Source: Coniferiporia sulphurascens
Taxonomy: Eukaryota > Basidiomycota > Agaricomycetes > Hymenochaetales > Hymenochaetaceae
Direction: 5' to 3'
NCBI GenBank assembly: GCA_002794785.1
Contig: NBBA01000001.1
Span: forward strand, 3,348,001 to 3,412,000
Length of the DNA stretch: 64,000 nt
Part shown: one piece after another, positions 1 through 9,949 of the stretch
Layout: the number at the start of each line of letters is the position of its first letter
How positions within the stretch are numbered: position 1 is the stretch's first letter
The notes under the pieces: generated by a model
What the model saw: only the letters and a program-made list of their open reading frames with translations
Told to the model about the DNA's origin: nothing
Database searches by the model: none
Position numbers and translations under genes: made by a program

Positions 1-1010
1 ATGTATGGGGGAGGAACACAAAGCTCCGCGTGGGCATCCTTTATTGCGTCGACGAGGTCCCTCCTCAAAGTTGTGGGAATCTGCGGATCAAAAGCCTTGC
101 GCTTGCCCTGTCCCTCCCGCTGCTTTCGTTCAATATAGCTTTCAACCTTTACGACACGCGTATCCGGATATTTAGACTGTAGGAACTCTCTCCAGAGGGA
201 AGATATTTCCGGACCGCTTATGTCTACCTTTGTAAGCACAAATATGATTTTTCGGGGGATCCGAAGCGACGAAAGATAGTTGTGCAAGGACTCAGGATAA
301 TGGAGCAGAGGACAACGGGAGTCGAGCAGAATCAAGAGTATTTGACAAATTTCTGTCACGCGCCACCTCCAAATTTTCCTAAGTGACCGGAATTCAACAA
401 GAATTGAGAAGAAAGCTTACATTTGCCGCCACACTTCCAGATTTCTCTCGTAGAGAGGTACAGAGTATGGCATCCCATCGGTAGGATGACTCGGCATTGC
501 TTGTGCTCCTGATTGTAAACTGTGCGTCTCCTCTCCGGTGGCTTCCACAGGTACCTCCCCAGTCTTCCAGGCTTGGATCGCGTCGTCAGTTTCAGCTAAC
601 CATCTTTTGAAAACACCTTCTTCATTGCTTTCCACTTGCTTTTTAGTCATTTCGTAGTTCCATTTTGGGCGTTTAATTATGGTCAGCTTTGAGGTGATGC
701 TTAGAGGCGAGATGTCTCCCGGAGGAAACAGGGCCCTTTCCGAGGGCAAGGGCCGCGTAAGTACAAGGCTGGAAGCTTTTTCTTTCGCCTCCTGCAAGAA
801 TGCGGGGGACATTTTGACAAAGGCAGATTGTAAACGGCGAGAAGATTGGACTTTCGCATCGACCTCCGAGGATTGTCTTCCTTTGGCCTTCTTAATCGCC
901 GCTTGAGACTGTGAAACAGCCTCTGGCGGCAGGTCTCCCCGCTTTATTGCACGCTTGAGCTGTAGTTTCGCCTTTCGCTGAGTCGCAGAGTCAGGCTTGC
1001 ACCTAGGCAT
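1..1010 (-). CDS. GNL1-like circularly permuted GTPase (3' part beyond the window)
   Basis: N-terminal part of a predicted GTPase of the YlqF/HSR1-MMR1 group, closest by eye to human GNL1. Exon 1 is 1010-421, intron 420-367, exon 2 366-1. Exon 1 has a Lys/Arg-rich start and the stretch RPKWNYEMTKKQVESNEEGV; across the intron the join gives LEVWRQM-WRVTE, matching the conserved WRQLWRVLE of GNL1 as I remember it. Exon 2 shows ILLDSRCPLLHYPESL and a G4 motif TKVD (usual form NKxD). In this family G4 precedes the P-loop, so the P-loop and DxxG motifs should lie left of base 1. Family members act in ribosome assembly or are poorly characterised; the exact role here is inference. It is divergent from the oxidoreductase gene at 1620. 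Confidence 0.82.
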
Positions 1011-1619
1011 GGCGATCTAGAGCCTTGCTGGCCCGGCGGAAAAGAGAGCTGCAAGCTCCAAATACAAAGTTCCGGATTAGGCAGCTGATCCTGGACTTCT
1101 CTTCTTTAACGTAACATTACAATCCCTTTGAACTCTGAAGCACAATTGAACACACGGAAGTGTTACAATTTTTCCCTAGATTGTATTGCGCCATTCTACG
1201 AGAAAGTTGTCGACCTATGAACGTAAAGATGACTAACCCGTGTTGACATCATCAACGTTGCACAAATATGGAATTGCGGGCTCCCTCCTGCTCTGGGCTG
1301 CGCTCCATCTCCTGCGGGGAGAACGCGCACTCGCGCATCCAGCATGAACAAGCAGCGACCAGGTCCGTTGTCGGAACTGAGTAAAGTCGTCCTAAGCGTG
1401 TCCATACTTTTGCCGATCTCAAGTAAGGTACTTACATGCAAATTAATTTCTCGTAAGCATACTTACGCCGCACTTCACTTGCTGACTATCCTTTTCAGAA
1501 TTCCGAGTCGCAAGGCTGGTCTCGACTCCCACCTATTTCAACAATATGCTTAAAAGCAGGAATGCTCGTCGTTTAGGCCGCACCGGAAACCCGCCTCCTT
1601 CTTACTCTGAGCTACTCAC
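1011..1619. other. intergenic, shared divergent promoter region
   Basis: 609 bases between two divergently transcribed genes. I see no convincing coding exon; small open frames here lack homology-like motifs. It must hold the promoters of both the GTPase gene and the AIFM2-like gene. The short repeat of TTAC/GTAAGC-like words around 1426-1470 has no clear meaning. Confidence 0.6.
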
Positions 1620-2959
1620 ATGTCTGACCAGAACATAGTCGTACTCGGCGGCGGTGGCGCTGGCGCGGCAGTTGCTCGTCTGCTTTCCGCAAAGCTTCCC
1701 AAGGGCTACAGCCTTATCCTCATAACCGCTCGCGAATGCTATGTTCACATGCCCGCCGCTATTCGCATGTCCGTGACATCCAAGGACAACTTAGAGGAGA
1801 AGGCACTCATCCCATATGATTCCCTCTTTGTCAACGGTAACGGCACAGTCAAGGTCGGTAATGCCGCCAGCATCGAGTCTCAGACCACTACTCCCGGTGG
1901 CTCTGTTATCCTTGAGAGCGGGGAAAGCATTGCTTTCAGGTACCTTGTCATTGCGACTGGCAGTAACTGGGAGGGACCGCTTAAGGGACTGTCGGGAAAA
2001 AAGCAAGAACTCCATGCCATATTTAAGCAATGGAGGGAAAAATTCGAGGCAGCAAAAGGTATTGTGTTGGCTGGTGCTGGGTCCGTTGCACTTGGTAAGA
2101 ATCTCCTTCCTTTTACTAAACTTTATATGCTCACATACCAAGTGTTCAGAAATGTCGGGCGAGCTTCGCGACTTGTACCCCGTATGTCATACCTAACTTT
2201 GGCTTCTGCGCTCGAGCTCACGTAGCTTGAAGAGCAAACCCATAACAATTGTTCATGCAGCCTCACTCCCACTTAACGATGCTTATCCCGATAGTTTCCG
2301 AGAGGATGTTGAAAGACGCTGGCGTGGGCGCGAGATAGAATTCGTCTTCAACGATCGGGTTGACGAAGACCTCGGTGACAATTTTAGCTCGATAAAGACC
2401 GCCGGCGGGAAGACAATTGAAGCTGACACTTTGGTTTGTACTTAGAGTTCTCTTACATTTACCTTTATTGACTCTCCTCATTCTTGTTCAAGGTTTTCAC
2501 CAGAGGGGGCAGCCCGAACACATCGTTCCTTCATTCTTTAGAAGGGGACGTTCTCGACTCGCGTGGATATGTGAAGATTTCGCCGACACTTCAAGTTGCC
2601 AGGCATTCCGACATCTTTGCCGCGGGAGACATTATATCGTTTAAGGAACAGAAATCACTTGCAAAGACGCCGGGTCATGCTGAAGTTATTGCCGCCAACA
2701 TACTCAGTCTTATTTCTGGAAAGGCACAGCAAAAGAGCTATACAGGCACGTTTGAGGGCATATTTATTACAAATGGAAAGGTATGTTATTGACCCACGCC
2801 ATGTGTATTTCGTTTTGCTCACTGTTTGTACAGCACAAGGGCGCGGGATATGTAGACAAGCTGTGGGGTCTGACATTTGGAGATACGATTGTCCCAATGG
2901 TCAAGGGGAAAGACCTTTTTGTCAGTATGGCACGAAAGAACTTGGGGGTAGCTTCTTGA
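1620..2959 (+). CDS. AIFM2/FSP1-like FAD-dependent NAD(P)H oxidoreductase
   Basis: Pyridine nucleotide-disulphide oxidoreductase of the apoptosis-inducing-factor family (AIFM2/FSP1 branch; known members reduce quinones with NAD(P)H). Exons 1620-2094, 2150-2181, 2233-2433, 2493-2780, 2834-2959 give 373 residues with every phase consistent. The FAD-binding Rossmann motif VVLGGGGAGAAVARL is at residues 7-21, an ATG motif (LVIATGSNW) follows, the second nucleotide-binding loop IVLAGAGSVALEMSGEL spans the first intron, and FAAGDI near residues 278-283 is the C-terminal FAD contact. Exon 2 is only 32 nt. The donor at 2434 is GTTTGT, a weak form, but it keeps the conserved TLVFTRGGSPNT. There is no obvious mitochondrial presequence. 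Human AIFM2 has about the same length. Quinone substrate is inferred from the family. Confidence 0.88.
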
Positions 2960-3227
2960 GCGAGCGTATTCTTCTGCTGTGCGATTTCGCGAGGTTTTTT
3001 TTTTGATTATTAATTGGATTTTGTTTTGTTTCGTGTTTTTTTTTCGAACTTGATTAATGCTTCATTGGCCATTTGTTAAACTCAATATTTGTGAAGGTTA
3101 TTGGTTTCCAGCCACTACTGCCGTCCGGGCAGTATGTCTCGTGCCATAAGCCCCAGCGTCTCCGTCAGCCTCTTTATCAATGCATATAATTAATGGTCAA
3201 GCCACTTAATTCTAGCTTTCACGGTTT

Positions 3228-4366
3228 ATGCCTAGCTTCGGTCTGGTTATGCTTCCTCCCAAGCGTAGCACTCGCTCTTCGGCCTCTCCGTCTGTAATCA
3301 CACGAAGCACGAGGACCAACGTTTTCCAAGAGCACGAACACACGCAGAGTCAATCTGAAACGAAACATATCGACTTATTATTACCGGACGATACACAGCC
3401 TGAACTCGAAGCTGGTGACGCTGCGAGCTTCCTGACTAAGTTTAAATTGAAGCAGGTTATTCGGGGCAGGGAAGCACGGACTCCGAGTCTGACTTGACCC
3501 CGGCGCGCAAAAAGGAGCGACGGAAGCTAACAACTCCACAACGCCGCGCGCTGGAAAATCTAGCAGCGCTCGAAAGTAACCCGTCTTTGGAGTCAAGACG
3601 TGCCCTCGCAGATGAGCTCGGGCTGTAAGTGTGTTCAGTATCGTCTTGTGCAAGGAGTGTAGCTGACTAAGGTATCTGGGACCATTGCAGCGAGGTAAAG
3701 ATAGTCTCGGTGTGGTTTCAAAACAGACGGCGTCCCACGACCAAACTTAAGGCCCAAGCCATTGTCGAAACTGGACAGAGCTCTAGTCCGTCAGCTCTGA
3801 CTAAACTTGATGGCGGTCGTCGAGAGATTTTGCGCGACGTCAGTGCTAGCGCTGGCGGAACCAACACACCTAGATTTTCGAATAGCTTTCCTTCAAATCC
3901 GTGCACTGCTATACATACGCATGGGCGCTCGTTCTCTGGACTCTGGACTTTACTACCATCATCACCGCCGATGTCCCTGGGCCAGCACCATGACTCTGGT
4001 CAGCTTTCCGATAGCTCCTTCCCTACTTCGTCCCCAAAGACAGAGAGGCGCATATCGTTAGAATGGGCGTGTAAGCACGAACGACGCACAGTCAAACGTG
4101 CCCGTACGAGCTTTATACACAACGTATCAGAGCCCTTGGTCCAGCAGAATGAATCCTTGCCTCAACGTCGCTCACGCCATAGGACCGACATCAAACCGCG
4201 CAGACCTTCACTATGTGTTCGCCAGACAACGTTTGTTAGACGAACGAGCACCCCAGGTTCACGCCCGTACCAAATATCTCGCGAAAAAGACATCCTCGAC
4301 GTTGCTATTGCCCTGATACAATTGAAGGCGCAAAGATTGCCCTCTTCCGAGTCCATATTGAGTTAA
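3228..4366 (+). CDS. homeodomain transcription factor (single homeodomain)
   Basis: Predicted nuclear DNA-binding regulator. Exons 3228-3414, 3456-3624 and 3691-4366 give 343 residues in frame. The homeodomain spans about residues 80-138: KKERRKLTTPQRRALENL in helix 1 and VKIVSVWFQNRRRP in recognition helix 3, with the invariant Trp, Phe, Asn and Arg (W127, F128, N130, R132). It is a typical 60-residue type with no three-residue TALE insertion. The N-terminus and the long C-terminal tail are Ser/Pro/Arg-rich and look disordered. Intron 1 is only 41 nt (3415-3455) but has a CTGAC branch site and CAG acceptor and restores the frame. Intron 2 splits the codon after the Gly in ELGL in phase 2, the same site used in the triple-homeodomain gene. 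A second Met at codon 8 is an alternative start. It is convergent with UTP17. Confidence 0.85.
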
Positions 4367-4535
4367 GTAGTTAAAAGCTCCTGTTGGAGTAGGACTTCAG
4401 TGTTTCTTCCTGCGATTCTGTTAAAAACAGTCATATAAAACACTGCAGCTATAGATTTGCTTTGTGATGTGTATATAAGTAATATGCAAGTACAATGCAA
4501 TCTGATCAGAACAGTTCAGATATTATCATTAAAAC

Positions 4536-7500
4536 TTAAGAAATACTTTTCTTTCTCTTTTTTCCAACCGAAGTAGGCGAGGGTACATGTGGCGACAAGG
4601 AATCGGCAGTGCCTTGCAACATATTTTTACTTAACCCATTCACCCGCTGTGTTCTTGGTGTCGGGGACTGCGAAGTGGGCGAACGGGCTCCGTTTAATAA
4701 CTCCTTCCGAATCCCATTGACGGCGCTATTTTGCTTATTCTCTTTCGAAGGTCCTTCAGATTGAAGTCAGAATTTAAAAAAAAATTGACATATGAGCACT
4801 TACTTGAAATAATCTGCTTTTGGAAGAGAGCGACGAGGTTTTCCATCTCTCCTTCATCAACTGTCCGACTTCGGGAAACAGGATACGTGGACTCTGGATC
4901 AACAACCATATCGTCTACATCATCGTGTAACACCGCATCCAGAGGCAGCTCATCCTGCTTGGTGGCCTTCGTTAAGATGCTTCCCATAAGCGACGAGTAA
5001 ACACTTTCAATAGGAGGAGCCAGATAAGCAGGGGCATCAAAAATGGACGTTGTCTGTTTCCCTTCGTTGTATTCTCGGCGGCTTGAGGAGGTAGATGAGG
5101 ACCCATCAGCGACAGAAGCATCGATGAATGCCGACTTCCCGAAGATATCCTGGAAGAGGGATCTCCTGGGAGTAATGTCCGCGTTCATATCAATTTCTCG
5201 CGGCGCATCTCCAGTATCAGCGGGGCCACGGGCATCATCACCGCAAAGCACGACGTTCCACGAATAAGTAATGCCAATGAGCGAACGACTCGCTTTTTGC
5301 AAATTGTTCCAGCTTACAGCACGGAAACGAAAAGGGAGTGATCTGATATCAAAAGGCCGTGGCGAGTTCGGTTTAAGGTGCAACACTTTCGAGGTCCGGA
5401 TAGCACCGTCCTCTGCATAAGGCTGGACAATGATAGCGATAATGTCTTCTTCGGGATGGGCCAGTGCTTGCGCAATCTCGAGGGGCGAAGAATAGTGCCA
5501 GCACACTTAGTAGCAAGAGTTAGGAAAGTCTAAATCTAGTAAGAACAAGCTAACCTGTCCGAGCGACCAAATCCCACAACACCGCATGGTTTTTCCCGCT
5601 TGCCAAGAGGTACCTCCCGCTCCGTCCAACGAATCGAATCGATTCCGGTTTTTTGATTTCCGAGGTGATTAAGCTATCGAGTAAGGCATTGGAGTATGGA
5701 TCATATAATGCTATTTGGTGAGCGAAGCACACGGCAAGGAGCGATCCGTCGGGCGACCATCGCGCATCTGTAGGCAATTCCGAGCGAAACGAAAACCTAG
5801 ATCGGCTTATCCAAAATTCTAATCAAACCGATATTAAGGACTCTCTCTTAGACGCGCGAGTGCAAACAACCAACCTTCTGCATTCCCCCCCTTAGTTGTT
5901 ATGGAACGGATGCTCCAGATTTTTATGTTCCCATCCTGGCCGACAGTCATCAAAAAGTGGTCTTCTTCATCGACCCGCGGAGAGAAGTCCATAGCAACTA
6001 CCGCCCTCTGTCCGTGAGGACGGTCAATCCTTGTGTTGAGAACCCAAGTCGACGACTCCCATTTCCAGATTTTCATATAAACTTCGGCGCTAAATCCCTC
6101 ATCGTTTTCCCGTTTGTCAATCGTCGCCATCCAGTCGCCCGATGTGTTGATAGCTACAAAGTCTACGCGCAGAGCCTCGACCTGCTTTTCATCTCGTCTT
6201 GAGACTCGATTTGACGGCGAGACCTCCAGTTCCGAAACGAGTGAAGAAGTACCCGGCGAGTATATTTGCAGCGATGATGGGTGAGATGCGGGAAGAACGA
6301 GAGTGGCAGTCTTTGTGTGCATGGCAAGTGGAACAGGGGTATGCGGAGGCCGTCCCATCCCTTTTGGATCTACAACAATTTAGTACAATTAGGGTACATG
6401 GATCCCTTCGAGACGGCTCACCCAGTCTAATGCGAGGGACGACACGATTAACGGTCAAGGAGCCTGCGTTAACGAATATATAGCTGCCGTCCGCCAAACC
6501 CATGAGATATTCCTCCTCGCTCTCGCCAGCGGGGCGCACAGAAATAGTCAATATAGGAGACCCAAGCCGAGGGACAAACTCCCTTTTCCCTGTATGCATC
6601 TGCCAAATTACTAGAACGCTTTCTTCACCCCCACTCAAAAGATAAGCACCGTTAGGTGTAAACGCGAGTGACGATACTGCATGGGCGTGCCAGTGCATTG
6701 TCGTAGTTTGAGCCCTTTTTTCACTCCCAGCAGCCGCGAACGTCAACTGGCTGTTTAAGCAATACCATATTCGAATTTGACCTTGCGCATCGCCAGTCGC
6801 AAAGTAATCGTCGATCGGATGGAATGCGAGGCATGTCAATTTTTCCGGAGATACGAATTTGGTGAAACCCGACTCTGGCGACGAAGTCAATGACACATAC
6901 GCCTTATGACCAGCTACTACAACCAGCCAAGACCCGCTGGGAGAGACGGCCATTGAAATGGCTGCTTTGCTCTTCCCAACGCGAACGATCTCCGAAGATC
7001 GGGGATTTAAGGACGTCGAAGACTGCCTGGGTGTCAGAGACACGCGGTATATCATTGTATTTCCTTTATCCAAGGATGCTAAGTGGTCTTCAATTGGGAA
7101 CATCTCTAGAAACGATAAGCCTAACACTCACAGGTAGCACTCCTGTTCTTCTTTAATTTTGTCAGGACGGCAATGAAGACTTGACCTTTGAACTTCTCGT
7201 GTGCACACATGTGCGAGATAGGTTTTCCGACACGGATTGTTTGGAGAAGTACAGCGTCCAAAAAATCCCAGATTTTGATATCTCCATCCAGGGACGCAGT
7301 GAGCAATTGGAAAGGATTCTCGGGATTGAGGATGGCAGCAGTGATGGCATCCGTATGTCCTTCACCGTTAGCAATGCGCGAAGCGGAACTTCCCGTTGAA
7401 GATGAAGAAAGCGTCGATATCACTTTCCCAGTTGCCACTGAGTAAATTCTGACGGCAGTCCCGACAACTGAGAAAAAGTAGCTGAGGGTGTGAAAGATGA

Positions 7501-7794
7501 GCCAAGGGGACGTCCGGGAGACTTTAAAACGAATTTTACGAACTTTCCATCGGCCGTAAAAACGGCAGGACGTAAATCCACCGACGAGTCCGCCAACGTT
7601 GTCCACGTCCACACCGTATCCTCCTCGGCAGTGATCTCTTTTACGCCGGTCAGACTGTAGCTGGTCGGCGGCGCTCTTTTCGACGAGCCCGAGACAGCTT
7701 TAGCGGACCTGACCTGGTTTTCTTTCTCTTTTGCCTTTGTCTTGATTGCCTTGCCAATTTTAAGAGTGGCGACAGGCGGGACAACCGACGCCAT
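4536..7794 (-). CDS. UTP17: U3 snoRNP / t-UTP WD40 protein, UTP17 (WDR75, Nan1)
   Basis: Component of the small-subunit processome needed for pre-18S rRNA processing and, in the t-UTP group, rDNA transcription; nucleolar. Exons 7794-7544, 7481-7132, 7078-6422, 6369-5871, 5796-5555, 5505-4804 and 4741-4536 give 968 residues with all six junctions in phase. Recognition rests on WDR75-like stretches: LTCLAFHPIDDYFATGDAQG, HWHAHAVSSLAFTPNGAYLL, SGGEESVLVIWQ, FVPRLGSPI, WVLNTRI followed by an HG/ED-like repeat end, and WSPDGSLLAVCF. Several WD repeats are visible. A Lys-rich N-terminus and a basic tail ending KKRKKSIS suit a nucleolar protein. The tail is found only if the 62-nt intron 4742-4803 is removed; reading through would stop at 4694. 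The first donor (GTTCGT at 7543) is unusual but preserves YFFSVVGTAVRIYS. The start at 7794 was chosen over 7878 because the better context is CAATGGC. Confidence 0.9.
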
Positions 7795-7948
7795 TGAATG
7801 AAACTGATTTCGGTGCGCGGAGGCGAGCGTCGCCACCATGAGCTCTTCAAGGACGGTGAACAAAAAATTAGCTCCCAATGTCCCGGCATTTGCCGGGTTA
7901 AAATTTGGAAGTTAAGATTCTTAACTCGGTCTTACTAATAGTGTACTT

Positions 7949-9835
7949 TCAATTCCATGTGCTGAGAGAGAGAGAGAAATGCATTTATTGAGTGCGTCAG
8001 TCTAATAAGACAAGTGTGCTGCCTTTAGGCAGCGCTTTCTAGCTACTCTCCTACACTACTAGACTGGTTCGGGTTGGGTTGGGTACTAATCCCCAAAAGG
8101 GGGTGTTATCGTGCTACTAGCTACTGGGGGTGTTCAACGGGAATGAATTGCCAGAAAGGGTGGCCACCAGGCCAGGGGAAGTCCAGGCAAAAGGGGTGTG
8201 TGCTAAAGCCAGTCCACCAAAGTTAAATGATCTTAAAATCTATGCACGTTGTGGTAGACGATGAGGTGCAGTGGTGAAGTTGAGGTGAAGTGGGTTATCA
8301 GCGTAAACCGATGTATTTCTAGGGTGAGACCAGCTCCCCTTATATACACGTTCTGTGAGCTAGTACTACTATAACTATCTAGCTCCTATATCATATGGCG
8401 TTATCATTGCGTTATTGTTTACTTAGTAAGATGGTTGTTCATATGACCATCTGTTATTTATATCATTTGTTATATTTATTTAATAAATGAGGAGGGCCAG
8501 ACTTAAGGGTTCTCTTGTGAGGCCCATCATATGCACACACCTTCCTCAGGATGAAGGCTACCAACCATCCCGCTGTCCCCCATGGTGTCATTGCTCCCCT
8601 GGTTGACCCCCAGGGAGAGCTGGCCATGGGGTGTGGCCATGTGTCCAGGAATCAACTTAAGCCTGCAATAAGATTTATCCTTATGCAGACCCATGGCAGA
8701 TTTAGTTCTCTCAAGCCAGTGCAGGGCAACTCTCCCCACACCGTTATGGCTTGCTGCCCCCCAAGAGGGACAGTTTCCCGTTCCCAGGCAGGTGCTTCGG
8801 ACCCCGGGGATTGGCCCAGGGAATATGTGGCGGCCATTGAAGACCCGCCCACTTCCAGATCCGCAACCTGTTACAATTTTCCTTTACCTTTCCCTTACTG
8901 CGCTGACTCACTTCCTCTTCGTCATCATCAGTCAGCGCAACCCCCCTATTTCTCTACCTTACTCATCCTTATTCGCCTTGCACCATAAGACGCCATGATG
9001 ACGCCTTCTTGCACCATCATGACGTGCTTTGCTTACTGATCACCATACTTGTATTACCAAGGCATTCCCTTGAGTTCCATGACCTTCCATAGTCTGGTAA
9101 ACATACCTAACCAAGTCGCTACAGTAGCAAACACATAGAGTAGTATATAAGCATGTAACTTCAGTAGCACAAGCCCTAAGTTTGTGCTCTTTGTTCATAC
9201 AAGCCCATTATCTGCTACCACCAGTCAACTGAGTGCCTTCTGGCCTTTAGTCGCTTCGTCGTAACCCGACTCGCTATAAGAAGCCTACCTCGCCTATATC
9301 GTCGATCAGGAAGCCCCGACGACGATCATCCCTCGACTTACGACATCTAGGAAGCCCCATTGCCGTACCATCAGTTCCGACGATCAGGAAGCCCCGACGT
9401 CGATCACCGCGTAACCATTGAGCTTAACAGTTACCAGATTTGGTGTTGGGCCGTTCTATGCTGTCATGTGCCCAGGACAGTGGGCACCCCGAAGGGTTGT
9501 TTCCCCGCTTACACGGACCCCAGGTGATGAGAAATTTACCCGCTGGGCAATCTCACCAGGGGGCATTGACATCTTATCCCCCTGCACAAACTGGTGGGCC
9601 TATGCCCCTCTCATGCTGTTGGCAAACCAGTGCACAGGCCAGGCCGTCGGTAGGCCAACTGTGAACCCACTTTACTATGGTGGGAGCCTAGCTCAGATGG
9701 AGAGCCCCCCCTCACAGCCAGAGCCCACCCTCAAAAAGGACAGGATGGAGTGGGTTGTGCCAAAAACCCCAGATGCACCCCCGAGAGGGGATGGTGGTGG
9801 TAAGAGGACAAGGAGGGATGTCAATTCCATGTGCT
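7949..9835. mobile_element. transposon-like insertion bounded by a 15-bp direct repeat
   Basis: The word TCAATTCCATGTGCT occurs exactly at 7949-7963 and again at 9821-9835, consistent with a target-site duplication around an insertion of 1857 bp (7964-9820). The left edge is a (GA)n run followed by ATGCATTTATTGAG; on the minus strand this reads AATAAATGCATT then (TC)n, like the 3' end of a retroelement with a polyadenylation signal. Long duplications of this size are usual for non-LTR retroelements; LTR elements normally make 4-6 bp. The interior holds open frames (for example 9418-9882) without recognisable reverse transcriptase, integrase or transposase, so it would be non-autonomous or decayed. 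A minus-strand TATA-like word TATATAAGG lies near 8337-8346. The insertion separates the UTP17 promoter from the F-box gene. Confidence 0.55.
8869..9429. repeat. solo-LTR-like segment inside the insertion
   Basis: The segment begins TGTTAC and ends TTAACA, so it has the TG...CA ends and short inverted termini (TGTTA/TAACA) expected of a retroviral-type long terminal repeat; the size of 561 bp also fits. It contains a TATA-like word TATATAAGC near 9144-9153 on the plus strand and two near-identical copies of GATCAGGAAGCCCCGACG near 9306 and 9381, plus a related copy near 9350. Flanking 5-mers (CAACC and GTTAC) do not match for these ends; alternatively GTTAC at 8870-8874 and 9430-9434 could be a 5-bp duplication around a slightly shorter insert. 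No second copy was found in the window, so it would be a solo LTR. This is a structural guess. Confidence 0.4.
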
Positions 9836-9949
9836 TGCCACATCCGTTACTTGCAAAATTTCATTACATATGCATGGCTTAATATAACTAGATAGCAACC
9901 AAATTACTCGCACGTATAAATTTTCAAATGTACCTAAGCATGGGTGCTT

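Noticed and set aside
8069..8085. GGTTGGGTTGGG telomere-like word
   Set aside because: Only two imperfect units and not the TTAGGG repeat of fungi.
9418..9882. 154-codon open frame in the insertion
   Set aside because: It starts inside the LTR-like segment and crosses the right-hand repeat; no transposon enzyme motif. Treated as chance in CpG-poor DNA.
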